From the NCBI GenBank assembly GCA_021613375.1, contig CM038717.1:37310699-37374698 (forward strand): a stretch of 64,000 nucleotides of DNA, given 5' to 3'. This document shows positions 1-64,000 of the stretch, in pieces. Source of the DNA: Megaleporinus macrocephalus. Its lineage: Eukaryota; Chordata; Actinopteri; Characiformes; Anostomidae. Numbering within the stretch: position 1 is the stretch's first letter; the number at the start of each line of letters is the position of its first letter. Below the pieces are notes generated by a model. The model ran no database searches, had not been told where the DNA came from, and saw only the letters and a program-made list of their open reading frames with translations. The position numbers and the translations under genes were made by a program.

Positions 1-36
1 ACTGCAGACCTAAATGTAATGCGGTTAGTGTGCTCA

Positions 37-56840
<56,804 letters not shown>

Positions 56841-57059
56841 CTGCAATAACAAAGAGACCATCTTATCCCTTAGAACATGTAACAATAGCAATTGTTGTAG
56901 CAATTTAATATTAGTTCTCTCTCGTAGCTCTTTTTTATATATTTTTTATATATTCTTTTTTATATATTCTTATATTCTTTTTGTATATTCTTATATCCTT
57001 TTTGTATATTCTTATATTCTTTTTGACTATTGGAATTCTTTATTCTTCTTTATACTTCT

Positions 57060-57135
57060 TTGTACTGGGTGTTGTACTTTGTTTTTTTCTGTGAAACTGC
57101 TACTGGCTGCTAAATTTCCTTCGGGATCAATAAAG

Positions 57136-57187
<52 letters not shown>
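57060..57187 (+). mobile_element. LINE 3' tail with (TATC)n
   Basis: tttccttcgggatcaataaa followed directly by (gtatctatctatc)n, the typical 3' end of L2/Rex1-like fish LINEs. Only the tail is recognisable. Confidence 0.75.
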
Positions 57188-60100
57188 AGTTCAGACTTTC
57201 AATGCAAACCATATTTGTGTTTGTAGATATTTATTGTCATTAGAATCTGATGCAATGTTATTATTACCTGTGCAGTCACTTTATGGTGGTTTTTAATATT
57301 ATCTATGCTCGTGAATCATAAGAACCAGTATTGCACCGATACTGACACTGTATCAGTGATAATATTGGCGATACCCATACCAAGATCTACAACTTTTTGA
57401 TTTATTGATAGCCTTTAGCTTTGATTTAGCCTTTAGCATAGCCACACACTAGCCAGACTAATGTTTCCCCAATCCATAATGGTAGAGGGCCTCTGTCGGT
57501 CACCAGTGGAGTCTTATGGCCCATTGCTTTACGGAATGGGATATACATATGAGATAAATAGCTTGAGAAATTTGGATGTGAAACAACATTCAGCTCAGTT
57601 TTTTGGCTGCAAGAGAAGGTGCTGAGAGCTCACGTGTACACAGCACAGGTTTATCTACATACTACATTCATACATTGAGTTCTGTGTTTAGCCATTTTGC
57701 ACAATAAAGATATTTTACATTTACGTACGCTGCTAAACAGGATTCTTACTACTACTTCTATAACAGCCGATATGAAATACATAGAGTAAATAAACTAACA
57801 CAGGTTGTCTCCTCATCTAATAGCATGTAATATACAACATACAACAAATAAACACCATAGGGTCAAGCTGAGTATGAACACCAACATGGAAAACTGTATC
57901 GGTTACAGTTAGTATGAGTAGTCAGTATCGGCCAGTCTTTTAGAACCTGGTATCGGTACAGAGGGGGAAAAGTGGTATTGGTGCATTTCTCGAGATAGCA
58001 GACATGTGCAGCTCTAGTTTGGAGAGTATAAATGCTTTTTTACTCTGCTCTGATTAGGAACAGTGGCGTTTAGATCACTTCACATAGACAGTGCATGAAG
58101 TCATGCTCATTTCAAGGCATTTCCACAGCACAAACATCATTAGATGATTGTTTAAATGAGCTGTATTTATGCGCACCCAGAACTTTATCACCTCATTTTC
58201 TCTGTGTGTAAGAAATGGTTGGGCAACAAACCCAATTTTCACAATTTTCCCCTCACCAAAGTGAGGACATCAGCCAAGATGGGTGATCTACCATGGCTTT
58301 CCATCCTCTCAGCTCGTTGTATGATACTTTATACCTTAATGCAATACTTTAAGGAGAGCTATGAAGTTCTAGCATCACCAAATGTATACAGGGGACAACA
58401 AAGAGCAGATCTTTCAGTAGGAGTACACTTGCCATTGGCTAAAGTAGCGTCAGGGAGCTAATTAAGCATGGAAGGCAGTTTTCATTGTTTAGTCTGGTTG
58501 TGCGTTGCTCTTTTTTACTGTTTATAGCTGCAAAACTTGTTAGCTAGTAAGCTAGAGGAGTAAAGTCATAAGCTTGCAGCAGACATGTTTTTATCACCCT
58601 CCCTGGTTCATCGGATCCTTTAGTTTCAGACTTCCATGGACTCCATTTCCTATAATGCATGGTTATGTGACTCAACCCCCCAATCAGAACATTACTTTTC
58701 AGACACCCCAATATTAACACGTCTGTGTTTTTCTGTATATAGGCCAGTCTGGTTGGAACCTTGTTTGCAAAGTATTGTCTATGCTATGGTTTGGTTCTAT
58801 TTTATATTGACAGGTTCTGCTTGTAGCCAGCTGTTATGACCTCTTGCATTTATTGGTTGTCTTTTGGTTTTCGCCCTGTGGCTAAAATTGCTAGTCTGAT
58901 TCCATTTAGGACCTTGGGATTGGCCTTTTTCAATATCCTTCTGGTTTGCTTTTCATCGGCGAACATTCGTTTTACTTGACTAACGTTAGAGTTATACCCA
59001 AGCCATGTTTACATGTAGACCGATAATCCTTTAATAATGATAATAATCCATATAATAACTGAATCTGAATAGATGTATACAGTATATTCTGAATATAATC
59101 CGACTGGATGAGGTATGTAAGCCTGTAAAGAGTCCACTGAATAGAAGAATAACAGCCATGTAAACATTAGTATCTGATTGCGAAGCTTAAGTACATTCCT
59201 CGCAGCTGCATACAAGAAGTTTATAATGTTCAACAAGTTGGGATCTAAAAACTGGTCTGCAGACTAGACAAAGTCTTTGATTGGAACTGTAAATGATTCA
59301 TACACTATGCAGCAGGATGGACGATCGTATAGCTTGCAATAACGAGCTGTTCAGGCGAGTATATGGGCACCAACTACTGCAATTAAAACCAGACCTAAAG
59401 TTCTCAAGTTGCTGTACTGCTTTCTAGCTGCTCTTTTCACTCTGACTGGACTCAAATCTACTCTAAGCTTTACTCTATGCATGCACATAATGTTAAAACT
59501 GATTACATGTCATGTGCATCCAAACTGAGATTTTCATTGGATTGTTGAGTAGAGCGTGCACATGGACGCCTCAGTTTTAATCTATGATCAGAATGAATTT
59601 GATTGGATTGATGAAAATCTAAAATGTGGTAATGTCCAATTGTGAATTTGGGGTCTCCAATTTGCGAAAATCCATAGGAACAGCCCTCCAGCTTGTATCT
59701 CATCTCAGGAGTTGCTACACTTTGACATCATTTCCTAAATAATAGTTGTGCATCATATGCTATTTGTTTATACTCACCTATTACAATAAAACTATGCATT
59801 TCTATGTACGTGTCCAAACTTTATTTTTTATATGCGCACAACAGCTAAACAAATGCAAGCTTAATAAACTCAATAAGCTGAAGCTGCATGGATGCTATTA
59901 GGTAGGAAGCAGCAGATTCCGGGTCGGAAAATTGTATTTAATAAGCCCAGCATGACTGATTTAGAGCCTTCCGTTACATCTTAGCTATGTTAGCCTTGTA
60001 ACTCCAGAGGTAGAACTAGCACTAGACAAGCAATCTTCTGGCTGAGCCACAGCATTTGGGAATAAGGGGACGGAAATTGAGTGAATATGACTTCCTGCCA

Positions 60101-61095
60101 AAAGTTGAGCATTTGAGTGATTCCGAGAGCAAAAGGGAAAGAAAAGGTGAATGATGGGAATCACCTCCAGCCGTGAGCTGAAATACGAGCGAAATGAGAC
60201 GCTGGAAGGCGCCGCAGGGTTTCAGAGCTTTATCTGCTCTGCAGCTCGTTTGAGCGGAGCGCCGCGATTGGGAATCCCTCGGACGGAAATCCGCTCTATC
60301 TCCCTCTCTCTCTCAGAGAGGAACGCCAGGAATCCTGACCGCTGCCCGACCCCCTTGTGCTCATTTTAGTCCTCGTCCCTACACGTTTAGGGCGGGGAAC
60401 GTACCGCTGGATCACACGGCATCGGAGCGACGTGGAGCGTTGTTGGATGTTGGAGGCATTTAACCCTTTCCGGGATCACCCACCCAAGCTCTTTGTCATA
60501 GTCTGACACTGAGGCGAACGGAAAAAAGGTCAGAAGGTGCAGACTCGCACCTGCTGACACGGAATTTCACCCATTCACTTCTAGGTGTATGCAAAAGTTT
60601 GAACACCTGACCATCTAATCACGCCCAGGTAACGCATCCTCTACAGAGACGCACTTCTATTTGGTATTTAACTGCAAATTTTTATTAAAAAATTCCGTTT
60701 TTAGAGAGGAGATATTAGAAAAAATAAAAGATCAAATCTAGAAAGTGCCATAACTTTGCACCCTGACATTTATGTGTTATTTTATCTTACGTTATCAATA
60801 CATTATAATTTGGCATGAAAACTTCTTCAAACGGCTGTAAGTAAATCTAAATTAGGTAGGTCTAGTAGATCTAAATTTAATGTATAGTGAAACGAGAATA
60901 TTTACTCTACACTAGCGGGGGGATGTTTTCTGCCCCCGCTGACAGATTTAATGCCCCTGAAGTAGGAGAACGTTCTAGAGGTCACAGAGAGGTGAAACAC
61001 TTAAAGATGGTGTTTAGACAGAAGCAGACAGCGTTTAGAAACGTTTGTGTCTGAACAAGGAGACGTTTTGTCTGAAAAACACTGAACACACTAGA
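57188..61095. other. Upstream long intron, mostly featureless
   Basis: About 3.9 kb with no exon, array or clear transposon end. 60150-60420 is somewhat GC- and CpG-richer (gagcggagcgccgcgattgg). None of the short open frames has splice sites or protein similarity I recognise. Confidence 0.45.
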
Positions 61096-61099
61096 CGTA

Positions 61100-62215
61100 G
61101 TGTTAAAATTAAAGAACAGAGAAAGAGTAAAACACACAGAGGGACAAATAGAGAGACAGAGTAAAAAGAAAGAGAGAGAGATAGTAAAGGAGAAACAAGA
61201 GTAAAAAGGAAAGTAAGAGGGTAAGAAAGTAAGATTGAAGGGGTTAAAAAGAAGTAGAGCAGAAAAGAAAGAGGGAAAGAGTAAAAAGAGACGGAGAAAA
61301 AGAGTTAAAAAAGAAATAGCGAGAGCGAGCGAGTAAAAAAAATAAGATAGAAAGTAAAAAAGAAAGAGGAGAGAGAGAGTAAAAAAGAAAATGGATAAGA
61401 GAAGTAAAGCAAAAAAAGAAAGACGGTGAGAGTAAACAAGAAAGAGGAGGAGAGAGAAAGAGTAAAAAGAAAGAAAGAGGGAGAGAGTAAAAAAGAAAAA
61501 GGGAGAGTGGGAGAGAGTAAAAAAGAAAGGTGGATGAGAAAGAGAGAGTATGAAAAGAAAGGGAGAGTAAAAAAAGAAAGAGAGAGAGTAAAAAAGAAAG
61601 AGAGAGAGAGTAAAAAAGAAGAGGGAGAGAGAGTAAAAAAGAAAGAGGTGGATGAGAAAGGGAGGAAGTGAAAAAGAATAAGGGAGAGCAGGAGAGAGTA
61701 AAAAAGAAAGAGGTGGATGAGAAAGAGAGAGAGGAGGTGAAAAAGAAAGAGGGAGAGAGAGTAAAAAAGAAAGAGGTGGATGAGAAAGAGAGAGAGGAGG
61801 TGAAAAAGAAAGAGGGAGAGAGAGTAAAAAAGAAAGAGGTGGATGAGAAAGAGAGAGAGGGAGTGAAAAAGAAAGAGGGAGGGAGAGAGAGTAAAAAAGA
61901 AAGAGGGTAAATAGAAAGGGAGAGAGAGTAAAAAAGAAAGGTGGATGAGAAAGGGAGAGAGGGAGTGAAAAAGAAAGAGGGAGAGAGAGAGTAAAAAAAG
62001 AGGGGGTGAGAGAGAAAGAGAGAGTAAAAAAAGAATGAGGGAGAGAGAGTAAAAAAGAAAGAGGGGGAGAAAGAGAGAGAGTAAAAAAAGAAAGAGAGAG
62101 GAAGTAAAAAAAAGAAAGAGAGAGGGAGTAAAAAAGAAAAAAGTGAGAGGAAGAATAAAGAAAGAAAGAGAGAGGAAGTAAAAAGAAAGAAAGAGAGAGT
62201 AAAAAGAGTAAAAGC
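61100..62215. repeat. 1.1-kb polypurine tract
   Basis: Purine-dominated, G/A only over long runs. Units of about 27-66 bp built on gagagagagtaaaaaagaaa and aagaggtggatgagaaagag. The minus strand gives a long Phe/Leu/Ser open frame that is a repeat artefact. Confidence 0.95.
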
Positions 62216-62284
62216 TGGAAATGTAACACAAACACAGACAATCAGTAATTCCAGTTATTCAGCTTAGACTGTGTCTCAGGTTGT

Positions 62285-62830
62285 TTAGTCTTTTTGTCTT
62301 TTCCTCTATCCCTCTCCATCTTCCTCTTCTTCTCTCTCTCTGTCACTCCCCACCTTTCTCCTTTTCTCTCTCCCCATTCCTCCACTTCTGTTTCTTCTCT
62401 CTCTCTCCATCCCAGTCTCTCTCTTTTACTGTCACCTCTCTCTGTCTGTTTTCACCCTCCTCATTCTCTCTTTCTTTCTCTCTCTTTGTTTACTCAGTCT
62501 TCTCTGCCGCTCTCTTACTCTCGCTCTGTCTTCTCTCCCTCTCTCTGTCTTCTCTCCCTCTCTCTCTCCCTCTCTCTCTCCCTCTCTCTCTCCCTCTCCC
62601 TGTTTATCTGTATATAATGATCCATGCATGTTCAGTGTTGATAAAATGTTTATTAACCAAATGTTCCCTCAGTCTCATCACGTCTTTCTCTTTCCCTCCC
62701 CCTCTCCTTCTTCTCCTTCTTCCCCTCGCTCCTTTGTTTCTCTCCTTCCCCTCTGTTCCCCCTCTTTCTTTCCCTCACTCCCTCCCCCTGTCTCTTCCTC
62801 TCCATCTCTCACTCACTCCCTCCCCCCCGC
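62285..62830. repeat. Polypyrimidine tract
   Basis: CT-rich over about 545 bp with TTTCTCTC/CCCTCTC texture, facing the purine tract about 70 bp to its left. Not cleanly periodic except (ccctctctctct)n near 62530-62600. Confidence 0.92.
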
Positions 62831-62834
62831 CCCG

Positions 62835-64000
62835 TGGTGAAAGAAGGAATGAGATCATTTTTTTGGTGTTTGGAAAAATCACTTCTAAACAGACGCAGAC
62901 GGCCTCCAGCTGGAGTCTTTCCTCCGGACGCACACGGGGAATTAATGGGGTCACAGAGGCGGGCGCGCGTTAGGACAGGTCTGCGTCTGCCGTGTTTAAT
63001 CCGTTCTCATTCCTCGTCTGCATTTAATGCATATTTCTGCCCACTCTGTATTCCCGCAGCGTTCCTGCAGCACTCCGACTCCAGGAGAAGGAGATCCGGA
63101 GGGTCAGGAGGGGCGCTGCGGTGAGCGCTGAGTTACCCTGTGACCCCACAGGACCATATCAGCGGAGCTGTGCTGAGGTTTATATGCACAGCTGACTGAG
63201 TCATATGGAAATGATTACAGGCTGAACGGGTAATGACGCTGGGCTTCATGTGTTGAGTCCTCGGCAGCAGATTCAGGTGCTCACTGTCGTCAGTACAAAA
63301 CTTATGCTCAAGCTTTTTTTTTTTTTTTAAGTCCTGTGCAACACCTTTCTCAGCTGACTGCAGCATGAGTCCATGTTGGAGTTACTGGGCAAAACTAATG
63401 GATGATTTTTTTATTTAGATTTTATTTAGAAAAATTAAAAAAAAATTAAAAAATGGTCAAAAATTCCCTGTTTATCCTTTACAATACAAGTTATTTTTTC
63501 TATTGGAAGGTTCTGCAACGTTCGACTTCTCCAATGTGAAATATTTGGTCTAATAGTTTTTTCCAATTAATATTTTTGCATTTGCGAACATAAGGTCCAT
63601 CAGAATCATCTCATATTTATGGTAATTATGATTTTCGGGAGATATAAACCTAATAAAAACATTTTAGCATCTAATGGAATAGGTTTTGATATAATCAACT
63701 CACTTGCCTCTCTTATTTCTTCCAAAAACACACAAATTTCTGTACATTGCCAGACTTTCCTTTAGATATCTGGTATATTTTTATTATACAAATTTAATTT
63801 CACAGGAGGTATATAAGTTCACATTAACCATTTATATTGTATTAATCTAAGGCGTGTGTTTATCGTCTTTATCGTATTGGTATGAATTTCATCACAAGCT
63901 AATTTCCTGCTAATGAAATTAGTTTCCAGGTCTCCATTCCTAATGGATGATTATTAGCGGAGAGCTTAATCTATGTAAATTTTAAATGGGAGCACCACCA
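62835..64000. other. End of window: non-repetitive intron with AT-rich TAAT-motif segment
   Basis: 62840-63120 is unique, CpG-containing sequence. 63380-64000 is AT-rich with many TAAT/ATTA cores and a short inverted pair ctaattt/aaattag (63899, 63916). No coding frame recognised. Could be conserved regulatory DNA, unproven. Confidence 0.3.

Noticed and set aside
60982..62241. 419-residue Phe/Leu/Ser frame resembling a membrane protein
   Set aside because: Complement of the polypurine tract; hydrophobicity comes from TTT/CTC codons.
62834..63124. Plus-strand 96-residue frame (VKEGMRSFFWCLEKSLL...)
   Set aside because: No recognisable domain, no splice sites and no second exon; the CpG-containing unique DNA explains the lack of stops.

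Overview
The window is a piece of a vertebrate, almost certainly ray-finned fish, genome. It holds the middle part of one large gene on the minus strand: a fibrillar procollagen of the type V/XI class, best identified as col5a1 (pro-alpha1(V)). I could place 38 coding exons between 56840 and 64. All are phase 0 and multiples of 3 (mostly 45, 54, 90 or 108 bp), and almost all have clear AG acceptors and GT donors. They total 3384 coding bases (1128 residues), about 5% of the window. The protein order matches human COL5A1 as I remember it: a Tyr-rich motif (YYYEYPYYED), an acidic variable region, a short N-terminal collagenous block (GEKGQKGEP ... LPGPPGT), the non-collagenous linker ending in QQAR, then the start of the main triple helix (RGPTGPMGLTG). 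From there 200 uninterrupted Gly-X-Y triplets run to the left edge. The signal peptide and TSPN exons lie upstream (right of 64000). The rest of the helix and the C-propeptide lie downstream (left of position 1). Diagnostic matches to alpha1(V) rather than alpha1(XI) include GVTGMDG, GLKGNEGPP, GDMGIKGDR and [15 protein letters not shown].

Layout by coordinate. 1-8235: eleven helix exons in short introns. 8236-32058: helix exons spaced by introns full of tandem arrays. 32059-42319: the first helix exons and the linker, separated by two very large minisatellite fields (42-bp units at 32.2-35.1 kb, 11-bp units at 35.9-40.3 kb). 42320-50220: the small N-propeptide collagenous exons. 52364-56840: three variable-region exons. 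56841-64000: one long intron with transposon tails, a LINE tail, a 1.1-kb purine tract, a facing pyrimidine tract and a possibly conserved AT-rich segment at the edge.

The protein-level surprise is the variable region. Two exons (642 and 462 bp) encode Ser/Gly low-complexity sequence with in-frame 60-bp and 21-bp repeats, between Tyr/acidic clusters. The larger one starts with a strong 5' splice-site motif right after its acceptor, so it could behave as a recursive-splice (skippable) exon.

The non-coding part is dominated by tandem repeats (roughly 17-18 kb of minisatellites plus many (GA)n, (GT)n and (AT)n tracts). It also holds small DNA transposons, including hAT-like elements with 8-bp target duplications, one nested in another, and Tc1-like elements with terminal inverted repeats. 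I see no second protein-coding gene, no tRNA or rRNA gene, and no CRISPR or prokaryotic feature. Most long open frames in the window are translations of simple repeats. The repeat types suggest an otophysan fish, but that is only an impression.
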